Below are positions 1-8,920 of a DNA stretch of 56,228 nucleotides, piece after piece (the stretch's first letter is position 1; the number at the start of each line of letters is the position of its first letter). Made by a program: the position numbers and the translations under genes. The DNA is from CAYSUS01 sp964434165 (GTDB taxonomy: Bacteria > Planctomycetota > Planctomycetia > Pirellulales > Thermoguttaceae), in contig CAYSUS010000046.1 of the NCBI GenBank assembly GCA_964434165.1, positions 1 through 56,228 on the forward strand, read 5' to 3'. The notes under the pieces are model-generated. The model saw nothing but the letters and a program-made list of their open reading frames with translations, was not told the DNA's origin and made no database searches.

Positions 1-2
1 AA

Positions 3-860
<858 letters not shown>

Positions 861-965
861 CAACGCGGGAATAGACTCCCGCGATGGCACGCCACGCCGA
901 ACGCGGATAGGGCGGGTCTCCCGACGATGCCACCCCGAGGCCGAAGGCCCCCCGCCGCCCGACGG

Positions 966-1187
966 TCAATCGATCCCGCACTGCCGGCCGCAGCTACCCG
1001 GCGGCATGCCGCAAGGCGTGTTGAACGCGCCCGAGGGACCGCCGCCGGAGGTGTGGGCGGCCGGCACGCTCAACTGTCTCTGGACGCTTCGGCTGCCGCA
1101 CTTCGGGCACGCCGGCTTCTCGTCGCCGCGGATGAGCAGCTCGAACTGGCCGTCGCACTTCTCGCAGACGTATTCGAAGAGGGGCAT
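966..1187 (-). CDS. FmdB-family zinc ribbon protein
   Basis: A 73-residue protein beginning MPLFEYVCEKCDGQFELL, the typical opening of the FmdB/CxxC_CXXC_SSSS family: an aromatic-rich strand, CEKC near residue 9, then CPKC near residue 28. The four cysteines would bind one zinc. The glycine, serine and proline-rich tail with additional cysteines is also usual for this family. The family is often annotated as a regulatory protein, but no general function is established. It lies between glgX and the oppositely oriented nnrE and has its own start at an ATG. Confidence 0.8.
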   Translation of the reverse strand: MPLFEYVCEKCDGQFELLIRGDEKPACPKCGSRSVQRQLSVPAAHTSGGGPSGAFNTPCGMPPGSCGRQCGID

Positions 1188-1288
1188 GTTCGGGTCTCGT
1201 ATGGAAGAAGATCGCCTCCCTGGTCCGCCCTATTGTAGAATGCCCCGGCGAGGCTGGAAAGCTCGAAACCCCCTTCTTCGAGGTGGCC

Positions 1289-1972
1289 ATGACGGAGCAC
1301 ATCCTCACGCGCGAGCAGGTCCGCCGCGTGGATCATCTGGCCGTGCGCAAGCACGGCATGTCGGGCCTGGTGCTCATGGAGAACGCGGGCCGCGGCCTGG
1401 CCGACCGGCTCTGCGAGATGGGTATCGACGGGCCGGTCGTCATCTGCTGCGGCCGGGGGAACAACGCGGGCGATGGGTTCGTGCTCGCCCGGCATCTGGA
1501 CCTCCGGGAGCACCGGGTACGCCTCCTCACCTGGGGCGACCCGGAGAAGCTCTCGGAAGACGCCGCGGCCAACTACCGCATCCTCCAGCGGACCGGGTTC
1601 CACGTCGAAGTGCTCCGCGAGGGGCACGATCCCCGGAAACTCGCCGAGGCCCTCCACGGCGCGTCGTGGGCCGTGGATGCCCTGCTGGGCACCGGCGCCG
1701 TCGGGGCGCCCCGCTCGCCGCTTGACGCGGTAATCGAGCAGCTCAACGCCTCGGATGCGCCGATCCTGGCGGTGGACCTGCCCAGCGGGCTGGACTGCGA
1801 CACGGGCGAGGCCGCCCAGCCGACGGTCCGCGCCACCGCCACCTGCACCTTCGTGGCCGCCAAGCCGGGCCTGGTCGCCTCGGCCGCGGCCGACTACGTC
1901 GGGCGACTGTTCGTGCTCGACATCGGCGTGCCCCCGCACGTGATCGACGAGGCGATGTTCGAGGCGTCCTGA
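1289..1972 (+). CDS. nnrE: NAD(P)H-hydrate epimerase (YjeF N-terminal domain)
   Basis: The protein has about 227 residues and consists of the YjeF N-terminal Rossmann-like domain alone, without the C-terminal dehydratase of the bifunctional enzyme. It shows LMENAGRGLA near the N-terminus, the CGRGNNAGDGFVLARHL phosphate/nucleotide motif, the VDALLGTG segment and AVDLPSGLDCDTG, all diagnostic of the family. It epimerises R-NAD(P)HX to the S form during repair of hydrated nicotinamide cofactors. I chose the ATG at 1289 because GAGG at 1280-1283 is well spaced; a GTG two codons earlier is the longer alternative. The partner dehydratase is not in the window. Confidence 0.9.
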   Translation: MTEHILTREQVRRVDHLAVRKHGMSGLVLMENAGRGLADRLCEMGIDGPVVICCGRGNNAGDGFVLARHLDLREHRVRLLTWGDPEKLSEDAAANYRILQRTGFHVEVLREGHDPRKLAEALHGASWAVDALLGTGAVGAPRSPLDAVIEQLNASDAPILAVDLPSGLDCDTGEAAQPTVRATATCTFVAAKPGLVASAAADYVGRLFVLDIGVPPHVIDEAMFEAS

Positions 1973-2032
1973 ACGCGCGTGCCACGGGGCAGGACGGGGC
2001 GGGCTTTGGACAGCGTCGGCCAAGACCGGCGC

Positions 2033-3202
2033 CTACATGGGAACATACCGCCGCATGGCCTTGGCCAGCTCGTCCTCTTCGGACGCGAGCCGAGCCTTGT
2101 CGCGGCGACGCGCCTCCTGAAGCCCGGTGAGGCATCGCATCCCGCCGAAGGCGAGGAGCCCGATGCCAAGGGTCACACCGACTGTCAGGGCGTAGTTCGA
2201 GGCGGCGATCAGGTTCTTGCCCAGGGCTCCCACACGGTTGTTCAGGATGGCTTCGTTGGGATTGCTGGGGTTGTAGAACACCTCTGTTTCGCTTCCAGGG
2301 CGGTACCGCGCCACGATCACCTGGGCGGTGCCCATGGCGGTCTGAATCGCCGGCAGGATCTGAAGTCTTTCGGACGTGTACGTGCGCCCGTCCACGGAAA
2401 AGGCGTACTTGACGAACGCCGCGTCGCGGGCGAACGATCGACGTCCTGCCTTGACTCTCCTTACCTCGGCGGAAAGGACCTTTCCGGTCGTGGACGGGCA
2501 GGCCGCCGCCTGTTCGGCCCGGCGCGCGGCGTACCGCCCGCCCCAGAACGCCGCAACGGCCAGCCCCAAGACGATCACCCCGGCAGTCATCAGCGTTGCG
2601 TCCAGGTCCGGGCGGCGGGGGGCCGATGTCTCCGCCACGGGTGCCGTGGTCACCTCCTGCTCTGCCTCGCGGGCCGTCGCGCCCTGCTGCCACGGTTGCT
2701 CGCGGGTTGCTGCGCACTGGCGGTTCACGCTTCGGGCCGAGAGGTACAGCATCGTGCCGCCGCCCAGTGCCATCATCACGAGAATACCGCACCCGATCAG
2801 GGCGACCGACATTCGCGGCATGCCCGCCGTGAGCGAGCTGACCCCTGGACTTGCCGGCTTGTAGTAAACGTCAACATGGGTGCCCACGGGATACGGCTTG
2901 AGGAGCGCTTCGGCTTGCGCCTTGGAATCGTGCAGCGTCTTCGCGCCGTATCCCAGGCAGTCGCCCTGGTATCGGCGGCCGTTCACCTCGTACTCGTACG
3001 CGACGATGGGGTGGTAGGTTCTGCCGCGCAAGACGACCTCCGACGCGGAGATGCGTCCGGCGGCCGACGGCCACTGGGCCGACTGGGTCCCATTGTGGAT
3101 CTTGGCGATTGCGCCGAAAAGTCCGATTCCACCCATCGCAAGCAGGAGAAACCCGACCACCTCGCCCAGCGCCTTGCCCGCAAGCCTCAACGGATGCGTC
3201 AT
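2033..3202 (-). CDS. Membrane protein with two DUF3592 domains
   Basis: A 389-residue protein with two similar halves. Each half has hydrophobic segments and a soluble domain of the DUF3592 type. In half one, the helix VVGFLLLAMGGIGLFGAI precedes YHPIVAYEYEVNGRRYQG, then YPVGTHVDVYYKPASPG and a second helix. In half two, a helix near residues 205-220 precedes VKYAFSVDGRTYTSE and YRPGSETEVFYNPSNPNEAIL. The pattern V.Y.Y.V.G..Y......Y..G..V.VYY.P..P is the DUF3592 signature. The domain is thought to face outside the cytoplasm and has no known function. The charged tail is probably cytoplasmic. No operon partner is evident; the next leftward gene begins beyond a repeat-containing gap. Confidence 0.85.
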   Translation of the reverse strand: MTHPLRLAGKALGEVVGFLLLAMGGIGLFGAIAKIHNGTQSAQWPSAAGRISASEVVLRGRTYHPIVAYEYEVNGRRYQGDCLGYGAKTLHDSKAQAEALLKPYPVGTHVDVYYKPASPGVSSLTAGMPRMSVALIGCGILVMMALGGGTMLYLSARSVNRQCAATREQPWQQGATAREAEQEVTTAPVAETSAPRRPDLDATLMTAGVIVLGLAVAAFWGGRYAARRAEQAAACPSTTGKVLSAEVRRVKAGRRSFARDAAFVKYAFSVDGRTYTSERLQILPAIQTAMGTAQVIVARYRPGSETEVFYNPSNPNEAILNNRVGALGKNLIAASNYALTVGVTLGIGLLAFGGMRCLTGLQEARRRDKARLASEEDELAKAMRRYVPM

Positions 3203-3557
3203 GGCATCTCTCCTTGGACGAAGGTTTCGCCAACAAGGAGACGATTACTTACGAGAGGCGTCCCGACTGGGGTGTTTCGAGGGGGGGTGACGCACGTCGT
3301 CGCAGGCAAGCCCGCAATGCCGCACGCTTGCCGCCACGGACGTCTCCAGGGCAAGGCATCCCCGGCATGGCCGAGGCGCAACAACTACAGCGCCCTGAAT
3401 AGCCGTGCACGATCCTGGGAGGCAGTAGGGGTCAGGACGCCTTGGTGCGAAGCACCCTTCGGGCCGCGTGGGCGAGAGGATCCAGCCCTTTCCCGGAATC
3501 GCGCAGCGTGACTCACCCGTCCCACCGAGGCAGTGGCCAATGGCAAGACGAGGCGCG
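3203..3557. other. Intergenic gap with a MITE-like repeat
   Basis: This 355-base gap between two leftward genes holds no convincing gene. Its only recognisable structure is the ~100-bp repeat element listed separately at 3406-3505. The short open frames across it have no family resemblance. Confidence 0.6.
3406..3505. repeat. MITE-like ~100-bp element, copy A
   Basis: The left end reads GCACGATCCTGGGAGG and the right end reads CCTTTCCCGGAATCGCGCA, which is approximately the inverted complement. The middle holds GCGAAGCACCCTTCGGGCC, with CGAAG/CTTCG arms around a short loop. The same layout recurs near 22493 and 54575. Confidence 0.65.
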
Positions 3558-5036
3558 TCAGCCGCCGCGTGTTGCCCCGGCGCTGGAGTCGCCCGGTCCT
3601 TCCGGCGGCGGATCTCGCGGCGGCGCGTTCTGCGTGGACGCCCGGAGGAAGCCTCGCGTCTCGGCGAGCAGTTGGAGGAAGTTCTCCAGCACTCCCTCGC
3701 CGTGGAAGTAGTTGCGGCAGAAGTCGGCGACCGCGCGCTGCTGCAAGCGAGTCAGTTGAGCCTCCAGCCGACGGGCCTCCTCGGCCTCGGCAGGGGTCAC
3801 CACCTCGTCACTCGCCAGGCCCTTAGCCTGGAGGTCCAAGGCCTGGAACTGCTCGAAGTACTCCATGAAGCGCAGTGTCTGCCGCCACCGGTAGTAGCCG
3901 TACAACGCCAGGCAGCCGCCGACGAGCGGCGCGAGAATGCCGAACCCTCGCTGGACGGCGTCCACCACGTCGGCTCGTACGAGCGGGTTGCCGCGGTCGC
4001 GGTACGCGATCGAGGCGGCGTGCAACGGGTAGGTCGCGGCCGCCTCGCCGATCTCCGGCGGATGATAGACGCGCTGCACGGGTCCCTCGTAGATCCGCGG
4101 CAGCAGCCGGGCCACGACCTGCGAAGGCACGTCTCGGTGGACCACGAGGATCAGGGGGCAGCCGAGCGTAGGGCAATCGACGGCCGGCACCGGCGGGGTC
4201 GTACCATACATGTAGGCCGGGATCGCCGCCTGAACCACGTGGACCTGGTCGATGTGGTCCCGATCGAGGTCCTCCTCGTCCACGGTGATGCGCGAGAAAG
4301 CGCTCGCAAAAGGCAGGGGCACGAGCCCGTACTGCCCGACGCGAATCAGCCGGCGCGCGAGCGGAGAGGGAAGCGTCGAAACGTGAAACACGACGTCGGG
4401 AAGCGAGTCGCGCAAGTCCGCGACTCGCTCGGGCGACGCTTTCTCCAACTCGTCGAGTTTCGAGAGGAGGACGGGAATCCCTTGCCTATCGAGGCGACAT
4501 CCCTCGCGCCCGCCGCTCGAGTCGATCGCGATATCGCAGAACCCGAGGACGGCGCGGGTCACCATCTCGGTCTCGCTGCCCGGCGGACCGACGTTGACGG
4601 ACAGGCCCTTGAGCGCGCCGAGATCGGCGGCCACACGATCGGCGAGCTCCCGCTTGACCAGCAGGTGCAGGGCCTCGACGGAGAGGGGGGCCACTTGCCG
4701 GACCGAGTCGGCCTGGGGGCTCCGGATCAGGCCGTTCACCAGCGCCAGGTCAACTTCGCGGCTCTGAACCTGGCGCGTCGCCTCGATCGTTCCCTCCGAG
4801 GGCCGCACCTCGATTTCCAGTCCGATCTCGCGCGCGTGCCGACGCAGGTACGCGGCGACGCCGTGACGGTTGAGCCCTTCGACCCCGCCTGTGACGCGCA
4901 GCCGGTGCGTGGACTGGCGCGGCACCCAGAGCCAGGTGAACAGGCCGACCCCGACAAGCGCGATGCCCGCGACCAGCAGGACCAGAAGCCTGGCTCGCGA
5001 GCGATGGACGAGTTGCCTCAGCGATCCCTTGGACAT
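3558..5036 (-). CDS. Membrane-anchored TAXI-family solute-binding-like protein
   Basis: The 492-residue protein begins with a basic stretch and a transmembrane anchor (about residues 17-37). A periplasmic type-2 binding fold of the TAXI/NMT1 kind follows (about 45-345): RLRVTGGVEGLNRHGVAAYL, VQSREVDLALVNGL, LKGLSVNVGPPGSETEMV and a C-terminal YPLHAAS segment. TAXI proteins normally bind substrates such as glutamate or other carboxylates for tripartite (TRAP) transporters. Unusually, a second transmembrane helix (about 366-383) follows the domain, then a charged, coiled-coil-like cytoplasmic tail of about 100 residues. No TRAP membrane subunit is nearby. A sensing or scaffolding role is therefore as plausible as transport. 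The domain call is firm; the role is inference. Confidence 0.8.
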   Translation of the reverse strand: MSKGSLRQLVHRSRARLLVLLVAGIALVGVGLFTWLWVPRQSTHRLRVTGGVEGLNRHGVAAYLRRHAREIGLEIEVRPSEGTIEATRQVQSREVDLALVNGLIRSPQADSVRQVAPLSVEALHLLVKRELADRVAADLGALKGLSVNVGPPGSETEMVTRAVLGFCDIAIDSSGGREGCRLDRQGIPVLLSKLDELEKASPERVADLRDSLPDVVFHVSTLPSPLARRLIRVGQYGLVPLPFASAFSRITVDEEDLDRDHIDQVHVVQAAIPAYMYGTTPPVPAVDCPTLGCPLILVVHRDVPSQVVARLLPRIYEGPVQRVYHPPEIGEAAATYPLHAASIAYRDRGNPLVRADVVDAVQRGFGILAPLVGGCLALYGYYRWRQTLRFMEYFEQFQALDLQAKGLASDEVVTPAEAEEARRLEAQLTRLQQRAVADFCRNYFHGEGVLENFLQLLAETRGFLRASTQNAPPRDPPPEGPGDSSAGATRGG

Positions 5037-5278
5037 CGTTGCCTCACTCGCAAACCGCGACGATCGACCGCGCCGTGTTTCGCTGGGCCGGCCAGCTAGC
5101 GATCGTAGCCGCGCGCGACCCGTATCGCCATCTGCGCGTCCCGAGCGGATCCGCGGCAGGCCGCAGCAGGCGCGCTCCGCGAGCCGTCCGCCCCCATTGT
5201 GAACAGGTCGTGAAGCAGCAAGACGCTTGGAAGAGAGGGCGCGCCTGCGTTCTTGACCTTCAGCGCGTTGTCGGATGA

Positions 5279-5306
5279 GGCGGACGGCACACGGTGTGTG
5301 CCTGCC
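5279..5306. repeat. GGCACAC/GTGTGCC palindromic repeat, copy 1
   Basis: The palindrome GGCACACGGTGTGTGCC sits inside a GGCGGAC...CTGCC frame. The same unit with one loop change occurs near 34515. It lies between the TAXI-like gene and the large secreted protein gene, just beyond the stop of the latter, and could fold as a hairpin in RNA. Confidence 0.6.
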
Positions 5307-5324
5307 AGTGGGCCGACACGAAGC

Positions 5325-8300
5325 TCACTCATACACAAACCACGCTGTGGCCCGGCAGTCGCGGTCGGTCTTTGCGCGGATCCAGTGGGCGGAGTACCCG
5401 GCTGGCAGCTCGAAGACGGCCTTCTCGCCGGGCTCAACGGTGACCGTCTTCAGCGGCTTCCACAGGTTGCGCTGCACGGTGAAATCGACTTCCAGCGTGA
5501 ACCGCACCGGCACGTCGGCGTCGTGGCTCAGCTCGACCCGCTTGCGGTCGAAGTTCGCGGCCAGATACGGGTCGGAGGGCTCGCCGGCCACGACAGGCGT
5601 ATCACGCCAAGGGCCGCCCACGCCCCGGGGCTTGCCCAGTTTCCAGAGGTCATCGACCGTGCCAAACCACAGGCCGGCGTCCTTCGATCCCCGCACGAAG
5701 TTGGCATCCGGCTCGGCCGCGGCGCTCGCCCCGGCCAGCACGAGCAGGCCGCGCCAGGAGCAGTAGTCGGGCACATGCCGGCCGTGCGTGGCGACCGGCT
5801 TGACGCTCCACACGTAAGGGAGCCCCGAGACCTCGTAGAACAGCCCGCCCGCGTCGAACAGCATCCGCTCGGTGACGACCTCGCGAATTCGCGGCGAAAG
5901 GCTCACACCCGGCGGCGGGTAGTCCTCCGACGCCTTGGGCAGCCGATGCTTGCGCCAGGAGCCGCCGGCGCGGACATTGAGAATCGTCGAAGCCTCGTCC
6001 CAGCCGACCGCCACGACCTGCTCGCTCATCGCCCCCAGGTTCGAGACCTCGGCGTAATGGGCCCGGTCGATGATCCTCCAAGCGTCGCCGCCCCACTCGG
6101 CCAGCACGCCGGGCGTCTCGAGTACGCCCACGGCCGCGAGGATCGTGGTCTTGCCCGTCGTGTGGCCGGCCTTGAAGCTCAGCCCAGGGTCGGCCAGGCC
6201 CAGCTTCTCGGCGGCGTCCGGGCCGTCGGCGATATCGAGCGACTCCAGGTCGCCGACAAGCAGCTTTCCGGCCGGCGACAGGAAGAGGATCTTGTCCTTG
6301 GAGCCGGGGTGCCGGATCGACGCAACCAGGTGCTTGCCGGCCAGGGGCTCGAAGGTTCGGACGGTGCCGTCATCCCGGATCAGATGCGGGCCGATGCTCA
6401 GCAGCCCGCCGACCATCTTGCGGTTATTGAACACGCCGGGCAGCGACTCCTCGCGGCGCACGAACTTCACGTCCTTATCGATCTCGTAGAGGGCACCGCT
6501 CTTGGCCGCTTCGCCCTCAGCGGGCTCCTCATGCGAGAGAAACCACAGGCGCTCGGCGAACGGCAGCAGCACGCCCGAGATCCGCGGACCGGGTTCCGCC
6601 GCTATCGGGATCGCGTGGAAGACCTTGCGGTCCTCCTCACGCGCTCCCGCGGCCTCCTTGAGGCCGAAGTGGAACTGGGCCGAGGCCACCGTGTCGCGAT
6701 TCGGGATAATGCGCATCCATACGGCCTCGAGGCCCTCGGGCAGCACGTTCCAGGCGTAACCGTCCCGGCGGACTTCGATGTCGCGGTACTTCGTCCATTC
6801 GCCGGTCCCCTTGGCGTCGATCTCCAGGGTGAACACCACGCCCCCCGGCGCTGGGGCGGCCTCCTGCACGTCGGCCTTGCCCGCCAGCGCCCCGAGCTCT
6901 TTCGGCAGCCTGGTGATCGTGACTGGGCCGCCTTCGGCCGCGACGACGAACGCCATGTGCGGCACGCCGTAGTGGTCCCGTTCGTTCGTGCCGTCGTGCG
7001 CGGGAATCTCGACCCTGCCTTTGGAAAACGCGCGGCGATAGACCGCGTCGGTGTACGTCCCGCCCTTGGTCCACTCGACCGTCATGTCGGTCCTTTCCCA
7101 GCCGGGCAGACGGGGCTCGCCCCGGTCGTGCACGGCCAAGTACACGACCGCGTCGCGGTCCACTTCAAAGGTATAGCCGCGGCCCGGCTTCTCCATCGAG
7201 CCGCGATCGACCGTGACCCAGGCCGCGCCGGCGAGCTTCGCCGGAAGCTGCGCAACGTCGAGTTGGCCGGTGCAACGCTTCAGCCCGGTCGCCCCGGCGG
7301 GACGTTCGCCGGTGGCCAAGTGGAGCACGCGGTGGGGGAATCCGTGGACGAGAAACGGATCGGAGGGCTCGCCGGCCCGGACCGGGTCGAACAGCCAGGG
7401 CCCGCCCCAGCCGGCCGGAGCACCCCAGCGCTGGAGATCCTCCTCGGTGCCGAACCAGAGGTTGCACTGCGGCTGCCCGCCCGTGCGGTGCCGCTGTCCC
7501 ATGGCCGAGTTCTCGTTGCCGGCGAACACCAGGCGATCCTGCCAGGGGCAGAAGTCGGGCGTCATCTTCAAGTGCGACACCATCGGCACCAGGCCCGCCG
7601 CGCGGCCGGGGCGGAACTCGGGCGACATGCTGTAGTAAAGCCCGTGCATGTCCAGGATCATGCGATCCGGGGCGACGGGACGAATCCGCGGCCACTCGGT
7701 GCACCATGCCTGGTCGTAGGACTGGCTTCCCTTGGGCAGGCGGTAGGTGTGCCACTGGCCGTCGCAGAGAACGGCGAGGATCACGCTGCGGCGGTCCCAG
7801 CCGTTGGCCCACAGCGGCGAATCGTCCTTGTCCCGCGGGGCGATGCCGGCCGCCGTGGTCACGTCGCAGAAGGCCGTGCGGTGAAGAATCGTCCAGTTCT
7901 CCCCGTCCCACTCGGCCAGGCGGCCGCGCCCGAAGCCGTTCCGCTGGTCGTCCTCGAAGTAGCTGTTGTTGGCCACCACGACGCGGCCCTGGGCGGTGTA
8001 GGCGCCTTTGAAGTGCGTGCGGCTTCCGATTGACAGCGTTTGAGTAAGGTCGTAGAGCTTTTCGGCCTTCAGCGTGCGGAGGTCGGCCTCGTAGAACGCG
8101 CCCTCCATGGCCTGGAAGTAGACCTTGTTGGCCGGGTCGGCGAGGTGGCGCATGGTGCCGGTGAGCCGCTCGTTGACGAGGTCCTCGAACACGCGGACGC
8201 TGCCCTCCGCGTCGATGAGGTACGGCCCGATGATCAACTGGTTGGTCTCGCGGTGGATCATCCGGCTGGCGTGCGTGCCAACGATGCTCTCCGGCCGGCG

Positions 8301-8603
8301 GCGGATGCCGAGCTTCGGGTCGATCTCGTAGAGCCCCACCCCGCTGCCGGCCTTGTGGGCCACGTAGCTGACATACCAGAGGCGGTCGGCCCAGGGGACC
8401 ACCGCGCCAATACCCGCCTCGCTGTAGGAGGTGGAGAGCGAGGCCAAGTGCGGGTAAACGCCGCTGAAACAGGCCTGGCCATAAGCGAACGGCGGCAGTG
8501 GCGAGTCGGGCTTCGCCGGAGACGGAGACTGGGCGGCTGCCTGGCCGGCCAGAACCGCCGCCGTAGCTAAGCACGCTCCGAGGGCCGCGGCTTGCACATT
8601 CAT
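5325..8603 (-). CDS. Large secreted protein of two duplicated halves, unknown function
   Basis: The 1092-residue protein begins with a signal peptide (MNVQAAALGACLATAAVLAG, cleavage near AAAQS). The mature part falls into two halves with the same order of motifs. Each has a GLYEID or GALYEID strand, a GPYLIDAEGSVRVFEDL or GPHLIRDDGTVRTFEPL segment, CPWQDRLVFAG or CSWRGLLVLAG, NLWFGTEEDL or GLWFGTVDDL, and GGPW followed by AGEPSDP. A beta-sandwich-like section follows in each half. The repeated short strands suggest a propeller-like fold, but this is inference. I cannot assign a Pfam family or an activity. A good TATACT -10 box lies upstream at 8649-8654 on this strand, without a convincing -35. 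It is probably periplasmic or surface located. Confidence 0.8.
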   Translation of the reverse strand: MNVQAAALGACLATAAVLAGQAAAQSPSPAKPDSPLPPFAYGQACFSGVYPHLASLSTSYSEAGIGAVVPWADRLWYVSYVAHKAGSGVGLYEIDPKLGIRRRPESIVGTHASRMIHRETNQLIIGPYLIDAEGSVRVFEDLVNERLTGTMRHLADPANKVYFQAMEGAFYEADLRTLKAEKLYDLTQTLSIGSRTHFKGAYTAQGRVVVANNSYFEDDQRNGFGRGRLAEWDGENWTILHRTAFCDVTTAAGIAPRDKDDSPLWANGWDRRSVILAVLCDGQWHTYRLPKGSQSYDQAWCTEWPRIRPVAPDRMILDMHGLYYSMSPEFRPGRAAGLVPMVSHLKMTPDFCPWQDRLVFAGNENSAMGQRHRTGGQPQCNLWFGTEEDLQRWGAPAGWGGPWLFDPVRAGEPSDPFLVHGFPHRVLHLATGERPAGATGLKRCTGQLDVAQLPAKLAGAAWVTVDRGSMEKPGRGYTFEVDRDAVVYLAVHDRGEPRLPGWERTDMTVEWTKGGTYTDAVYRRAFSKGRVEIPAHDGTNERDHYGVPHMAFVVAAEGGPVTITRLPKELGALAGKADVQEAAPAPGGVVFTLEIDAKGTGEWTKYRDIEVRRDGYAWNVLPEGLEAVWMRIIPNRDTVASAQFHFGLKEAAGAREEDRKVFHAIPIAAEPGPRISGVLLPFAERLWFLSHEEPAEGEAAKSGALYEIDKDVKFVRREESLPGVFNNRKMVGGLLSIGPHLIRDDGTVRTFEPLAGKHLVASIRHPGSKDKILFLSPAGKLLVGDLESLDIADGPDAAEKLGLADPGLSFKAGHTTGKTTILAAVGVLETPGVLAEWGGDAWRIIDRAHYAEVSNLGAMSEQVVAVGWDEASTILNVRAGGSWRKHRLPKASEDYPPPGVSLSPRIREVVTERMLFDAGGLFYEVSGLPYVWSVKPVATHGRHVPDYCSWRGLLVLAGASAAAEPDANFVRGSKDAGLWFGTVDDLWKLGKPRGVGGPWRDTPVVAGEPSDPYLAANFDRKRVELSHDADVPVRFTLEVDFTVQRNLWKPLKTVTVEPGEKAVFELPAGYSAHWIRAKTDRDCRATAWFVYE

Positions 8604-8920
8604 CGAGTCCTCCCGGGGGCAAGGGTGCTGGTCGGCGAAGCAGTCTGGAGTATAGCACGGCCGAATCCCCCGAGGAACTTGGCGGCCGCGTGGTCGTCAG
8701 GGGCGTCACCGCCCGTCCCTGGCCTCCGCCATCGGGTGGAACGCACCCGCCAGCAGGCCTTCGCCCCGCGGCGTCGGGACCGACGGGTGGGGCCGGAGAC
8801 GCAAACGCATGGCTCGTTGCCACTTGGCGTTGCCAAGGCGGTGCAGGTTTCGTAGTATAGAGACGCTCAGGGCAATCTAGGCTTTTTGCACTAGATAGAC
8901 CGCCTTACGGGACCGGCACC
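8604..8920. other. Divergent intergenic region
   Basis: A 317-base region between the leftward secreted-protein gene and the rightward cyclase gene. It contains a -10-like TATACT for the leftward gene and the promoter candidate for the rightward gene listed at 8830-8858. I see no RNA gene or coding segment in it. Confidence 0.6.
8830..8858 (+). promoter_or_regulatory. Candidate sigma-70 promoter for the diadenylate cyclase gene
   Basis: TTGCCA at 8830-8835 and TAGTAT at 8853-8858 are separated by exactly 17 bases. The boxes match the consensus at 5/6 and 4/6 positions. The TTG start of the gene lies about 60 bases downstream. The call rests on sequence resemblance only. Confidence 0.45.

Noticed and set aside
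5253..8033. Open frame of about 926 codons opposite the large secreted protein
   Set aside because: It is a mirror of the real minus-strand gene, with no start signal and no family resemblance.
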